A stretch of DNA of 37,946 bases from Candidatus Burkholderia verschuerenii. Its GTDB lineage: Bacteria; Pseudomonadota; Gammaproteobacteria; Burkholderiales; Burkholderiaceae. The position numbers were made by a program, and so were the translations under genes. Of the stretch, positions 8,214 to 16,987 are shown in pieces (within the stretch, counting starts at the first letter, position 1; each line of letters opens with the position of its first letter). The stretch spans positions 1 to 37,946 of the forward strand of contig NZ_LFJJ01000029.1 in NCBI RefSeq assembly GCF_001189365.1, given 5' to 3'. Below the pieces are notes generated by a model. It saw only the letters and a list, made by a program, of their open reading frames with translations. It was not told where the DNA came from and searched no databases.

Positions 8214-9233
8214 ATGGCAGCGATGAAAAAGATCATCAACAACCCCGACGTATTCGTCGACGAAATCATAGAAGCCTTGCTAAAAGCCCATCCAAAATGG
8301 ATCAAGGCGGCCAACCCAGACCGCAGGGCATTAGTCAGAGCCGACGCACCGAATAAAGGAAAAGTCGGCATCGTAACAGGCGGCGGCTCCGGCCACTTAC
8401 CGGGCTTTCTAGGCTACGTAGGCGAGGGCCTGTGCAGCGGCGTAGCAGTAGGCAATGTCTTTTCATCGCCGTCATCGGAACAGATACTGGAAGCGACGAA
8501 GGCGGTGAACGGCGGCGCAGGCGTGCTCTATGTCTACGGCAACTACGGCGGCGACGTGTTGAATTTCGACCTCGCATCCGACCTGGCCGACGCCGAAGGC
8601 ATCGACATAAAAACCGTGGTGCTGACCGACGACGTAGCCTCCGCCCCGAAAGAAAAGTCCGACGATCGACGCGGCCTAGCCGGCATGGTATTCGCGTTCA
8701 AGTGCGCAGGCGCATCTGCCGAACGCGGCGATTCGCTCGAAGAAGTCGCACGCATCTGCGCGAAGGCCAACGCGAATTGCCGCACGATGGGCGTCGGCCT
8801 CTCGCCAACGATCCTGCCCGCCGCAGGCAAACCGACCTTCACGCTGCCCGATGGCGAAATGGAAATCGGCATCGGCATTCACGGCGAGCCGGGCACGCAT
8901 CGCGGCAAGCTGCAATCGGCGGATGAAATCGGTCACACGCTGATGCGGCAGATCCTCGACGATCTGGCCGCGCCCAAAGGCTCGCGACTGGCGATATTGG
9001 TCAACGGCTTGGGCGCGACGCCGCTCGAAGAACTCTATCTGCTCTATCGTCAGGCCACGAAAATCATCGAAGCCGATGGCCTAAATGTCGCATGGTCGTA
9101 TATCGGCGAATATGTGACGAGTCTGGAGATGGCCGGTGCATCCATCACCGTCATGCTGCTCGACGACGAACTCGAAGCATTGCTCGACGCACCCGCTGCT
9201 TCGCCGTTCTTCCGCGAAGGCACCAAGGCTTAA
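8214..9233 (+). CDS. dhaK: Dihydroxyacetone-type kinase, DhaK substrate-binding subunit
   Basis: This 339-residue DhaK-family protein normally binds dihydroxyacetone (or a related ketose) covalently through a histidine. The marks are VTGGGSGHLPGFLGYVGEG, YVYGNYGGDVLNFD, VVLTDDVASAP and GIGIHGEPG with the predicted catalytic His223. MKKIINNPD from ATG 8223 is the canonical family start, so 8223 may be the true start instead of 8214. DhaL is encoded 12 bp downstream and no PTS DhaM is seen, which points to a two-subunit, possibly ATP-dependent kinase. It could phosphorylate dihydroxyacetone, or another ketose such as erythrulose, as related DhaK-type enzymes do. Its link to the upstream shunt, which already yields DHAP, is only contextual. 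Confidence 0.88.
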   Translation: MAAMKKIINNPDVFVDEIIEALLKAHPKWIKAANPDRRALVRADAPNKGKVGIVTGGGSGHLPGFLGYVGEGLCSGVAVGNVFSSPSSEQILEATKAVNGGAGVLYVYGNYGGDVLNFDLASDLADAEGIDIKTVVLTDDVASAPKEKSDDRRGLAGMVFAFKCAGASAERGDSLEEVARICAKANANCRTMGVGLSPTILPAAGKPTFTLPDGEMEIGIGIHGEPGTHRGKLQSADEIGHTLMRQILDDLAAPKGSRLAILVNGLGATPLEELYLLYRQATKIIEADGLNVAWSYIGEYVTSLEMAGASITVMLLDDELEALLDAPAASPFFREGTKA

Positions 9234-9245
9234 AAGGAGCGCACG

Positions 9246-9868
9246 ATGAGCGTAACGAGCCAGCAACTGCGCGATATCCTCACGCGCTGAGCGATCTCCC
9301 CGCGCACGCCGATGAATTGCGCGATCTCGACGCGGCATTGGGCGACGGCGATCTCGGCATCACGGTGCGCGCGGGATCGGAAGCGGTCGTGAAAGCGTTG
9401 AGCGCGTTGCCCGAGGAGGCGCAGATCAATGAGATCCTGCTCGCGGCGGGCAGGGCGTTTTCCACGGCGAATCCATCGACGTTTGCCGCGCTCGTCGGCG
9501 GCGGCTTGCTCGCGGCGGCGAAGACGATGCAAGGCAAAAGCGAAGTCAGCCGCGACGATGCCTTGACCATCGGGCAAGCCGTGGCATCGCGTATCACGAA
9601 GCGCGGCAAAAGCAAACTCGGCGACAAGACCGTGCTCGATGCCTTGCTGCCGAGTCTCGATACGCTTCAATCATCGCAAGGCGATGCGCTCGCAAGTCTC
9701 GACGCGATGATCGCAACGGCACAGGCGCGCGTCGACGAAACCGTGAGCATGCAATCGCAAAAGGGTCGCGCCGCCTGGGTGCAAGAGCGCAGCATCGGTC
9801 ATGCCGATCCGGGCGCGACCGCGTATGTGTGCTTTCTGCAAGCCATGCGCCACGCAATGGATGCGTGA
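9246..9868 (+). pseudogene. dhaL: DhaL nucleotide-binding subunit, frameshifted after residue 14
   Basis: ATG 9246 follows AAAAGGAG and reads MSVTSQQLRDILTR before a TGA at 9288-9290. The body of a DhaL-like protein continues in another frame from LSDLPAHADELRDLDAALGD through GDGDLGITVRAG to the stop at 9866-9868. Adding one base near 9287 (CGC-TGAG to CGC-CTGAG) joins the parts into a 207-residue protein, close to the family length of about 210. The Mg-ATP-binding aspartates in GDGDLG are intact. No good alternative start lies in the downstream frame. Either the kinase is inactive here or the sequence lacks one C; the clean rest of the gene favours an error or a very recent mutation. Confidence 0.75.
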
Positions 9869-9873
9869 TCGCT

Positions 9874-9892
9874 AATTACATGCCATGTAATT
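9874..9892. promoter_or_regulatory. 19-bp inverted repeat upstream of AhpD-like/XRE pair
   Basis: AATTACATG and CATGTAATT are perfect 9-base arms around one C, in the 99-bp gap before the AhpD-like gene. The AT-rich dyad stands out from the GC-rich surroundings. I infer an operator for the XRE-type regulator encoded at 10539-11357, which is usually a local regulator of such gene pairs. Confidence 0.55.
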
Positions 9893-9967
9893 GGCGCGCC
9901 GCGCGCGCGTCTCTACTCTTTGGTCATGCGCTGCCAGTCACGGCGGCGCGACACCAAGGAGCCTTCC

Positions 9968-10529
9968 ATGTCGAACTACATCGTTCATACGATCGAAACC
10001 GCGCCCGCGCAATCGCGCCCCGTGTTGGCGCAACTTCACGAGACCTTCGGGCTGATTCCCAACATTGCCGGTACGATGGCGGCATCGCCCGTGTTGATCA
10101 ACGGCTTTATCGGTCTGTTACGAGCGCGTGCATGCGAGCAGTCTCACCGAAGCGCAGATCCAGACGCTGCTGCTGACCAACGCCGTCACCAACGCGAGCG
10201 AATGGGCCGTCGCGTTTCATAGCGCGCTTGCCCTGAAGCAAGGCGTGTCCGCCGCCGATGTCGATGCGATCCGCCACGGCCAGCCACCCGCCGATGCACG
10301 GCTCGCGGCGCTGTCGACGCTGGCGCGCACGCTTATCGACAAGCGCGGCCGCATCGCGCAAGACGACGAAGCGCGCTTTCTCGCGGCCGGTTTTGAACGC
10401 GAGCAGGTGCTCGAAGTCATCGCGGTGGTCGCGGCATCGACGATTACGAATTACACCGGCAGCGTCACGCAACCGCCGCTCGAAGCGCAGTTCGGCGACT
10501 ACGCATGGCGCGCCGGCACAACCGTGTGA
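9968..10529 (+). pseudogene. Carboxymuconolactone decarboxylase/AhpD-like protein, frameshifted
   Basis: ATG 9968 follows AAGGAG. The first frame reads MSNYIVHTIETAPAQSRPVL to GFIGLL, after which the homologous sequence continues in the +1 frame as ERVHASSLTEAQIQTLLLTN through to the TGA at 10527-10529. Removing one base near 10119 (CTGTTACGAG to CTGTTCGAG) gives a continuous 186-residue protein. The region where AhpD relatives carry CxxC followed by His reads NASEWAVAFHS, so both redox cysteines are absent while the histidine is kept; peroxidase-type activity is therefore doubtful. It precedes an XRE/MmyB-type regulator by 9 bp, a common pairing. Confidence 0.72.
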
Positions 10530-10538
10530 TGGCATCGA

Positions 10539-11357
10539 ATGAGCATCGTCAAAGACGCACAGAACGACCTCGGCAGCCTGCTGCGCCATTGGCGCGACGA
10601 GCGCGGCATGAGTCAGCTCGATCTTTCGCTGGAGGCGGGTATTTCGCAGCGGCAGATCAGCTTTATCGAAAGCGGACGCAGCACGCCGGGGCGTCAGACC
10701 TTGCTCGATATCGCGCAGACGCTCGACGTGCCGCTGCGCGAGCGCAATGCGCTGCTGCTGGCCGCGGGCTATGCGCCAATGTATCCGGAAACGCCATGGA
10801 ACGCGCAGGAAATGCAGGGCGTGACGCGGGCGCTCGCGCGCGTGTTGCATCAGCACGAACCGTTTCCGGCCATCGTGATGGACCGTCACTGGAACGTGCT
10901 GATGACCAACGACGCCGCGCCGCGCTTCTTCAATCGCTTTATCGACATGGCCGCGCGCACGGGTCCGCGCAACATGCTGCATCTGATGTTCGATCCGCAC
11001 GGCATGCGGCCCTTCGTCGCCGATTGGGAACGCGTCGCGCGCAGCCTGCTGCAACGCGTGCAGCGCGAAACGGTCGGCTACGCGATCGACACGGGCACGC
11101 GCGATCTGCTCGATGCGCTATGCGCATATCCCGATGTGCCCGACGACTGGCGTTCGCACGACCTGTCATCGGCGCGGCCGACCATGCCGGTCATTCCCAT
11201 CGGCTTCACGCACGATGGCGACGTGCTCGAATACTTTTCCATGGTGACGGGCATCGGCACGCCGCTGACGGTCGCGGCGCAAGAGTTGCACATCGAATGC
11301 ATGTTTCCCGTCGATGAAACCACGGAGCAAAAGCATCTGCGATTGATGGCGGATTGA
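10539..11357 (+). CDS. XRE-family regulator with MmyB-type ligand domain
   Basis: This 272-residue protein has an N-terminal helix-turn-helix at about residues 10-65 (LLRHWRDERGMSQLDLSLEA, then ISQRQISFIESGRSTPG) and a C-terminal PAS-like MmyB ligand-binding domain (about 100-265). The marks of the latter are FPAIVMDRHWNVLMTNDAAP and a terminal EQKHLRLMAD. Length and layout fit the family. No strong ribosome-binding site is visible, and the start is 9 bp after the AhpD-like stop, so coupling is possible. It probably represses its own operon through the inverted repeat at 9874-9892. The inducer is unknown; some MmyB-type domains bind fatty-acyl ligands. Confidence 0.85.
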   Translation: MSIVKDAQNDLGSLLRHWRDERGMSQLDLSLEAGISQRQISFIESGRSTPGRQTLLDIAQTLDVPLRERNALLLAAGYAPMYPETPWNAQEMQGVTRALARVLHQHEPFPAIVMDRHWNVLMTNDAAPRFFNRFIDMAARTGPRNMLHLMFDPHGMRPFVADWERVARSLLQRVQRETVGYAIDTGTRDLLDALCAYPDVPDDWRSHDLSSARPTMPVIPIGFTHDGDVLEYFSMVTGIGTPLTVAAQELHIECMFPVDETTEQKHLRLMAD

Positions 11358-11364
11358 GCGCTCG

Positions 11365-12805
11365 TCAGGCGCGTGCGCGATTGATGTTCGACACCGCCGC
11401 GCGTTTGACACGCGACAGCGCGTGCGCTTCTTCGTGCGATGCCACGCAAGGTGCGGAACCGGGCAAGGGCTGCCGCGCCGATTCGCACAACGCGCACACC
11501 GACACGATGCCGATCAACGATGCGCCCATCAGATAGTAGGCGGGCGTCATCAGGTTGCCGGTCGCATCGACGAGCCACGCGGTGACGAGCGGCGTCGTGC
11601 CGCCGAAGAGCGATACCGACACATTGAAGCCGATGGCGAGCGCGCCGTAACGAATGCGCGTGGGAAACAATGCAGGCAACGCGGACGGCATCACGCCGGT
11701 GAAGGTCGAGAGCATCGCGCCCAGCATCAGCATGCCGATGAAGACGGGCAGCAGCGCGCCGGTGCGAATCAGCGTGAGCGCGAGAATCGACAGCGCGAGC
11801 AGGCCCACGCAGCCCGCGAGCATCACCGGCTTGCGGCCGATCTTGTCGGAGAGGTGACCGGCGAACAGCGTCATCGGGATCATCAGCGCCATAACGATAA
11901 GCATGACGAATAATCCATGCGTCTCGTCGAAATGCAGCGTCGCTGACATAGCTCGGCAGATACGACAGCGCCATATAGTCGGTCACGTTGAAGATCAGCA
12001 CGAGGCCGACGCATTGCAGCAGCGGCTTCCATTGATGCACGAGCATGTCGAAGAACGATTGCTTCGGGCGCGACTTCTCTTCATGCTCGCGTGCATCGGC
12101 TTCCTTCTTGAACGCCGGTGTTTCTTCGAGCCGCAAGCGAATGTAAAGACCCACGATGCCCAGCGGCCCGGCGATAAAGAACGGCACGCGCCATCCCCAC
12201 GACAACAGCGCCTCGTGCGACATCGAAGCCGTCAACACCGCGACCGTGCCAGCGCCGAGGATATAGCCGACCAGCGTGCCCACTTCGAGAAAGCTGCCCA
12301 TGAAGCCGCGTCGCGCATCGGTGGAGAATTCGGCGATGAAGGTCGCAGCACCGCCGTACTCGCCGCCGGTCGAAAAGCCTTGAACGAGACGCGCGACCAG
12401 CAACAGCACAGGCGCGGCCATGCCGATCGACTGATAGCTCGGAATCAGGCCAATTGCGAAGGTGCCCAGCGACATCATGATCATCGTCATCGCGAGCACG
12501 CGCTGACGGCCGATGCGGTCGCCTAACGGCCCGAACATCATCCCGCCGACCGGACGCACCAGAAACGCCGCCGCGAAGGTGCCGAACGCGGCGATCAACT
12601 GCGCGGACGGGCTCGTCGATGGAAAGAACACCTGGCCCAGCACGACCGCGATATAGCTATACACGCCGAAGTCGAACCACTCCATCGCGTTGCCGATCGC
12701 CATGGCGCCGACCGCGCGCCTGAGCAGCGCGTGATCGACCACGGTGATGTCCTTGATCGCGGTGTGCGAATGAAGCGGCGTGACGCGCGCGTGCGGAATG
12801 CTCAA
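11365..12805 (-). pseudogene. MHS-family (ProP-like) MFS transporter, frameshifted
   Basis: The gene starts at TTG 12805, supported by GAGGAG eight bases upstream. The N-terminal part has AIGNAMEWFDFGVYSYIA, GDRIGRQRVLA and RLVQGFSTGGEYGGAA, hallmarks of metabolite:H+ symporters of the ProP/KgtP group. Near 11943-11952 the frame changes. The homologous sequence resumes as SATLHFDETHGLFVMLIVMA and runs to the stop at 11365 with GHLSDKIGRKPVM and FPTRIRYGALAIGFN. The shift equals one extra or two missing bases. The restored protein would be about 480 residues with 12 membrane segments. Substrate is unknown; such carriers take up osmolytes or dicarboxylates. The gene converges on the XRE gene. 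Confidence 0.75.
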
Positions 12806-12901
12806 TTGATCGCTCCTCGATGGCCCGTCGAACGGTCGAGGCGCGATCTCGGACGCCTCGTGCCCGGCGTGGCGGGAGGAATGAGTGTGCCGTCGCGGTC
12901 G

Positions 12902-12929
12902 CGCGGACGCCTTCGCTCAAGCGTCCGCG
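12902..12929. repeat. 9-bp-stem hairpin between transporter and serine hydrolase genes
   Basis: CGCGGACGC and GCGTCCGCG form a perfect stem around a ten-base loop, about 100 bp upstream of the transporter start and 75 bp downstream of the serine hydrolase stop (both minus strand). It lacks a following T-run, so it may be a weak terminator of the upstream operon or a binding site. The rest of 12806-13003 shows nothing gene-like. Confidence 0.45.
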
Positions 12930-13003
12930 ACCCGGTCATAAACGACACGCGGGGCAGCGTTTTCCGCCATTGCGTGCGCGCGCGACTTGGTTTAACGGAG
13001 GAT

Positions 13004-14056
13004 TTAACGCAGCGTCCGAATCGCGTCGTACACGAGACCGAAGAACTCGTTCGCGTGCTCGGAGTTGAGCCATCGCACGATCAGCGCGAGCCGCGTGGAG
13101 GGCTCGATCCACATGAAGGAGCTGCCCGCGCCGACGCCGAAATAGCTCGATTCAGGCACGCGCGGAAACATCGTGCGATCGGTATTGAGCCACACGAGAT
13201 AGCCGTAGAAGGGCGCGAGCGCGGCGGGCGTGCGCATCCGCGCGATCCATTCCTTCGATAGCACGCGTTTTCCTTCGGACAGGCCTTCGTCGAGCAGCAT
13301 CCGCGCGATCTTCAGTTGATCGTTCGCGCTGATCGATACGCCGCCGCCCCAATGCGTGCCGCCCGGCACCGACTGCATGCGCGTGCCGTCGATCTCGGTC
13401 CACGCGCGATCGTAACCGGCCCAGTTCCAGTGTTCGCTCAAGCCGCAAGGACGCGCGATGCTTTCGCGAAACACTTCGGGCAAGGGCTTGCGAAACAGAT
13501 GCAGCAGCGCGAGCGACAGTTGATTGATGCGCACGTCGTTGTATTCCCAGTACGTGCCGGGTGTGTTCAACGGACGCAGATCGCCCTTCTTGCCATCGGG
13601 CGGCGCGCCGAATGTGATCGCGCGATAGTGGTCCGCCTGATCCGACAAGCCGAAGCATTCGCCTTGCCATTCGCTCGTCTGTTGCAGCAAGTGCGTCCAG
13701 GTGATGGACGCGTTGTGCGCATCGTCGAAGCCGATACCGCGAACGCGCTCGCGCACCGGTTCGTCCGGATCGGACAGCAATCCGCGATCGAAAGCCACGC
13801 CCGCCAACAACGCGAGATAAGTCTTGGCGATGCTGAAAGTGAGATCGGCGCGATCCGGCTCGCCCCAGGTTGCGAGCACGCGTCCATCGAGCGCGATTGC
13901 GCCCGATACCGGCCCGCGATCGTGCACCGGTCCGAGCAGCGTGTTCCACGGCGGCGGATCGTTGACGTGCACGCCCCAGTTGCCGGTGACTTGGCGATCC
14001 CAGCTCGATTCGTGATCGATCGAAAATTGAATCGCGCGTTGCAATGCTTCGTTCAT
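13004..14056 (-). CDS. Serine hydrolase of the class C beta-lactamase/esterase fold
   Basis: This 350-residue protein has the penicillin-binding-protein-like layout. The SxxK motif is Ser75-Ile-Ala-Lys78 in LTFSIAKTYLALLAG, a YxN-type motif lies at Tyr172-Asn173-Asp in WEYNDVRINQLSL, and a late glycine motif HWGGGVSISAND stands at the KTG position. No signal peptide is seen, so it is probably cytoplasmic and acts as an esterase, amidase or D-aminopeptidase rather than a resistance beta-lactamase. I chose ATG 14056 because GAGGAG lies about 14 bases upstream and the longer reading has no such site. It is the last gene of a minus-strand unit with an MHS transporter (38 bp upstream) and an M20 peptidase, which suggests uptake and hydrolysis of an amide- or peptide-like compound. 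Confidence 0.85.
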   Translation of the reverse strand: MNEALQRAIQFSIDHESSWDRQVTGNWGVHVNDPPPWNTLLGPVHDRGPVSGAIALDGRVLATWGEPDRADLTFSIAKTYLALLAGVAFDRGLLSDPDEPVRERVRGIGFDDAHNASITWTHLLQQTSEWQGECFGLSDQADHYRAITFGAPPDGKKGDLRPLNTPGTYWEYNDVRINQLSLALLHLFRKPLPEVFRESIARPCGLSEHWNWAGYDRAWTEIDGTRMQSVPGGTHWGGGVSISANDQLKIARMLLDEGLSEGKRVLSKEWIARMRTPAALAPFYGYLVWLNTDRTMFPRVPESSYFGVGAGSSFMWIEPSTRLALIVRWLNSEHANEFFGLVYDAIRTLR

Positions 14057-14094
14057 GTCGTTCGTCTCCTCTGCATTCGTCGCGCTTAGCGAGT

Positions 14095-15387
14095 TTAGCG
14101 AATATTCAGATGCCGCCGCGCCCATACGAGCGTGATGAGGCTCAATACGGCGGCGATCATCAGGTAAAGTCCGGGCGCGAGATTGTTGTGCGTCACCGCG
14201 ATCAGCGATGCCACCGCCAGCGGCGTGAAGCCGCCGAAAATCGTCGTGCCGATGTTATAGCCGAAAGCCATGCCGGTCGTGCGTGTGGCGGTCGGGAACA
14301 GTTCCGCCATCAGCGCGGGAATCGGCGCGAAGTACGTGGCCTTGAGCAACGCGACCCAGACGACTGCGGCGATCAGCGTCGGCAAGGAAGGATGCGCGTT
14401 CATGAACATGAAAGCCGGATACACGGTCAGAAAGAACACCGCGCCCGTCACGATCATGATCCGATAACGCCCGTACTTGTCCGACAGATGCCCGACGATC
14501 GGCACCAGCACCATCATGATGAAGCCAGCCGTCAGCGTCGCGATGAAGCCCGACGACGGCGACAAACCGAGCTGACGCGCCGCATACGTCGGCATGTAGA
14601 GCAGCATGTAGTTGGCCGTCGTCGTGAGAATCAGCGAGCCGATGGCCACGAGCAGCCGCGTTTTTTGCGTCGCGAGCATCACGCGCACGGGTGATTCGAG
14701 CTTTTCCGCATGCTCGAACTCGGGCGTTTCGTCCATGCGCCGGCGAATGTAGAGTCCGATCGGACCGATTAGCATGCCGAACAAAAATGGAATACGCCAT
14801 CCACAGCTTTCGAGTTGCGCGGTGGTGAGCGTGCTGGTCAGCACCGCGCCGAACAGCGAGGCGAGCAGCGTGCTCGCGCCTTGACTCGAAAACTGCCAGC
14901 TCGACATGAAGCCGCTGCGTTCCGGCTTGTGTTCGACCAGAAACGCCGTCGAACTGCCGAACTCGCCGCCCGCCGAAAACCTTTGAAGCAAGCGCGATGC
15001 GAACACCAGAATCGGCGCGATCACGCCGATCGATGCATACGGCGGCATCAGCGCGACGAGGCCGGTGCCGAGCGTCATCAACGAGATGGAAAGCGTGAGC
15101 GCCGCCTTGCGTCCGTGCCGGTCGCCATACGAACCGAGCACGAGCGCGCCGACCGGACGCGCAAGATACGAGAGTGCGAAGGTGCCCAGCGTAAGCAGCA
15201 GCGATACGGTGTGATCGTGCGCGGGAAAGAACAGCTTCGACAGAATGCCCGCGAAATAGCCGTAGACGACCAGATCGTAGAACTCGAGCGCATTGCCGAT
15301 CGACGTCGCGACGATCAGCTTCGCTACCTTCCCGTCCGATGCACGCTGCTCGTGCGTGGAGGACATGCGAACCGTTTCAGTGCTCAT
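14095..15387 (-). CDS. MHS-family MFS transporter
   Basis: This 430-residue membrane protein has 12 predicted segments and belongs to the metabolite:H+ symporter family. It shows ATSIGNALEFYDLVVYGYFA at the N-terminus, SYGDRHGRKAAL (first cytoplasmic loop), RLLQRFSAGGEFGSST and GHLSDKYGRYRI. The usual RxxQGFSxGGE reads RLLQRFSAGGE, an Arg in place of Gly. The start ATG 15387 overlaps the end of the M20 peptidase gene by 11 bp, indicating coupled translation. A much longer open frame upstream is just the peptidase read in another frame. Its substrate is likely what the peptidase and serine hydrolase act on. Confidence 0.9.
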   Translation of the reverse strand: MSTETVRMSSTHEQRASDGKVAKLIVATSIGNALEFYDLVVYGYFAGILSKLFFPAHDHTVSLLLTLGTFALSYLARPVGALVLGSYGDRHGRKAALTLSISLMTLGTGLVALMPPYASIGVIAPILVFASRLLQRFSAGGEFGSSTAFLVEHKPERSGFMSSWQFSSQGASTLLASLFGAVLTSTLTTAQLESCGWRIPFLFGMLIGPIGLYIRRRMDETPEFEHAEKLESPVRVMLATQKTRLLVAIGSLILTTTANYMLLYMPTYAARQLGLSPSSGFIATLTAGFIMMVLVPIVGHLSDKYGRYRIMIVTGAVFFLTVYPAFMFMNAHPSLPTLIAAVVWVALLKATYFAPIPALMAELFPTATRTTGMAFGYNIGTTIFGGFTPLAVASLIAVTHNNLAPGLYLMIAAVLSLITLVWARRHLNIR

Positions 15388-16825
15388 TGCGATGGCCTCC
15401 GTGCGCGGCGCGCGGCAGATGACGGGCGGGATTGGTCGACGACGCATCGCCTTCCTGCGCGCCCAAATCCCAGTACAGGCCGGCCATGATGCGCAAGCCT
15501 TCTTCCGCGACCGATCCGAGCAGATGCTCGTCGGGCGCATGTTGCGAACAGCCGGGATACGAATGCGGCACCCACAGCGTGGGCATGCCGAGCACATCGG
15601 CGAAGACGTCGTTGGGCAGCGTGCCGCCGAGATTGGGCAGCAGCACGGGCGCTTGACCGGTGGTTTGCGTGAGCGAGCGCAGCGCCCATTGCACCCATGC
15701 GTTGTCGGGATCGACACGCGTCGCGGGCATGCCGCGCTCGACTTCGACATGGACGGCGGAGAAGCGGTGCGCATCGAGATGATCGCGCACGATGCGCTGC
15801 AGATTGCGATAGTCCGTGCCGACCACGAAGCGAATCTGCATGTGCGCATAGGCGCTCGGCGGGATCGCGTTGACGGGCTTGTCGGGATTGCCGGTCTTGA
15901 AGGCGAGCACTTCGATATTGTTCCAGCCGAACACGCGTTCCGCGGGCGTGAGACCAGGTTCGCCGTAGTCGATATCGACTTGCGGTTCGCCCGGATTGCC
16001 GCCGACCGTGATGCCCTTCAGCGCGCGAACTACCGAGTCGGGAATCGGCGGCGGGCGCAGGCCTTCGATCAGGATTTTGCCGCGCGCATCGACCATCGAT
16101 GCAATCGCGTTCGCCAGCACGATGCCCGGATTGCTCAGCAAGCCGCCCCAGTTGCCGGAGTGATGCGCGCCATCGCGTGCGGTGATGTCTAGGCGAAAGT
16201 TGATGACGCCGCGCGAGCCGAGGAACATCGTCGGGCGATGAGCGGCGAGACGCGGGCCGTCGGAGGCGATCAATACATCGGCGGCGAGTTCGTCGCGCAA
16301 TTGCGCGCAGACGTCGGCCAGGCCCGGCGAGCCGACTTCCTCGCCGGTCTCGTAGAGCAGCTTCAGATTGAAGCCGAGCTTGCCGTCGCGCGCGTCGAGC
16401 ACGGCCTTCAGCGCGGCGAGGTTGATGCTGTGCTGGCCTTTGTTGTCGGCGGTGCCGCGTCCGTACCAGCGATCGCCGTCGACCGTCACGCGCCATGGCG
16501 ACAAGCCCTCGGACCATTGCGCGTCGTAGCCGCGCACGACATCGCCGTGACCGTACCCGAGCACGGTTGGCAGATCGTCGCCTTCATGCCGATGCGCAAT
16601 CAGAAACGGCCCCGCGCCCTTAGGGTTTTCAACTACGCGGCAGGTGAAACCCCATGCGCGCAGCAGCGGCGTGAGTTCGTCTTCGAGATAACCGAGCAGG
16701 CGCGGTGCGCTGTCGGCTTCCTGACTCTCGGTGCGAAACGCGACGCGGCGCTGCAGGTCGTCGAGGAACGCGCCTGAATCGAAATACTGCTTGGCATGCT
16801 GGATGGCGGTATCGTGGGTCAACAT
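15377..16825 (-). CDS. M20-family metallopeptidase
   Basis: This 482-residue protein is a di-zinc M20 hydrolase (ArgE/DapE/carboxypeptidase group). Metal and catalytic residues are visible in order: His93 and Asp95 in GYGHGDVV, Asp127 in GRGTADNKGQHS, Glu162-Glu163 in ETGEEVGSPGL, an Asp in IASDGPR, and the late His in PHSYPGCSQHAPDEH. The dimerisation lid lies about residues 210-330. I chose ATG 16825 (MLTHDTAIQ) over an upstream in-frame ATG at 16915, which would extend the protein into the promoter region with no family match. It should remove an acyl or aminoacyl group from small peptide-like substrates in the cytoplasm. It leads the operon with the transporter and serine hydrolase and is divergent from the LysR gene. 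Confidence 0.9.
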   Translation of the reverse strand: MLTHDTAIQHAKQYFDSGAFLDDLQRRVAFRTESQEADSAPRLLGYLEDELTPLLRAWGFTCRVVENPKGAGPFLIAHRHEGDDLPTVLGYGHGDVVRGYDAQWSEGLSPWRVTVDGDRWYGRGTADNKGQHSINLAALKAVLDARDGKLGFNLKLLYETGEEVGSPGLADVCAQLRDELAADVLIASDGPRLAAHRPTMFLGSRGVINFRLDITARDGAHHSGNWGGLLSNPGIVLANAIASMVDARGKILIEGLRPPPIPDSVVRALKGITVGGNPGEPQVDIDYGEPGLTPAERVFGWNNIEVLAFKTGNPDKPVNAIPPSAYAHMQIRFVVGTDYRNLQRIVRDHLDAHRFSAVHVEVERGMPATRVDPDNAWVQWALRSLTQTTGQAPVLLPNLGGTLPNDVFADVLGMPTLWVPHSYPGCSQHAPDEHLLGSVAEEGLRIMAGLYWDLGAQEGDASSTNPARHLPRAAHGGHRNEH

Positions 16826-16987
16826 CGTTCTACGTCTGGGCTTGAGCCGATCGCATGACGCGCCAGGCAGCAGCGCGAACGAATTCATGCTGACGTGGAC
16901 GATATTTCTGGACAATTACAATATTTCTCAGGGACCTTTGCCGTATCGGCAAAGCGCGCGCTTTCGATGAACTCGATGGAGACGCTC
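16826..16987. promoter_or_regulatory. Divergent promoter region, M20 operon / LysR
   Basis: This 162-bp gap separates the divergent M20 and LysR genes. It holds two direct copies of ATATTTCT (16902-16909 and 16921-16928) and the inverted repeat TTTGCCG-TAT-CGGCAAA (16937-16953). LysR-type regulators usually bind such AT-rich or dyad sites between themselves and a divergent target operon. The exact promoter boxes are not certain. Confidence 0.55.

Noticed and set aside
15388-15849. N-terminal extension of the MHS transporter at 14095-15387 by about 154 residues
   Set aside because: The extra sequence is the M20 peptidase gene in another frame; the natural start MSTETV at 15387 matches the family.
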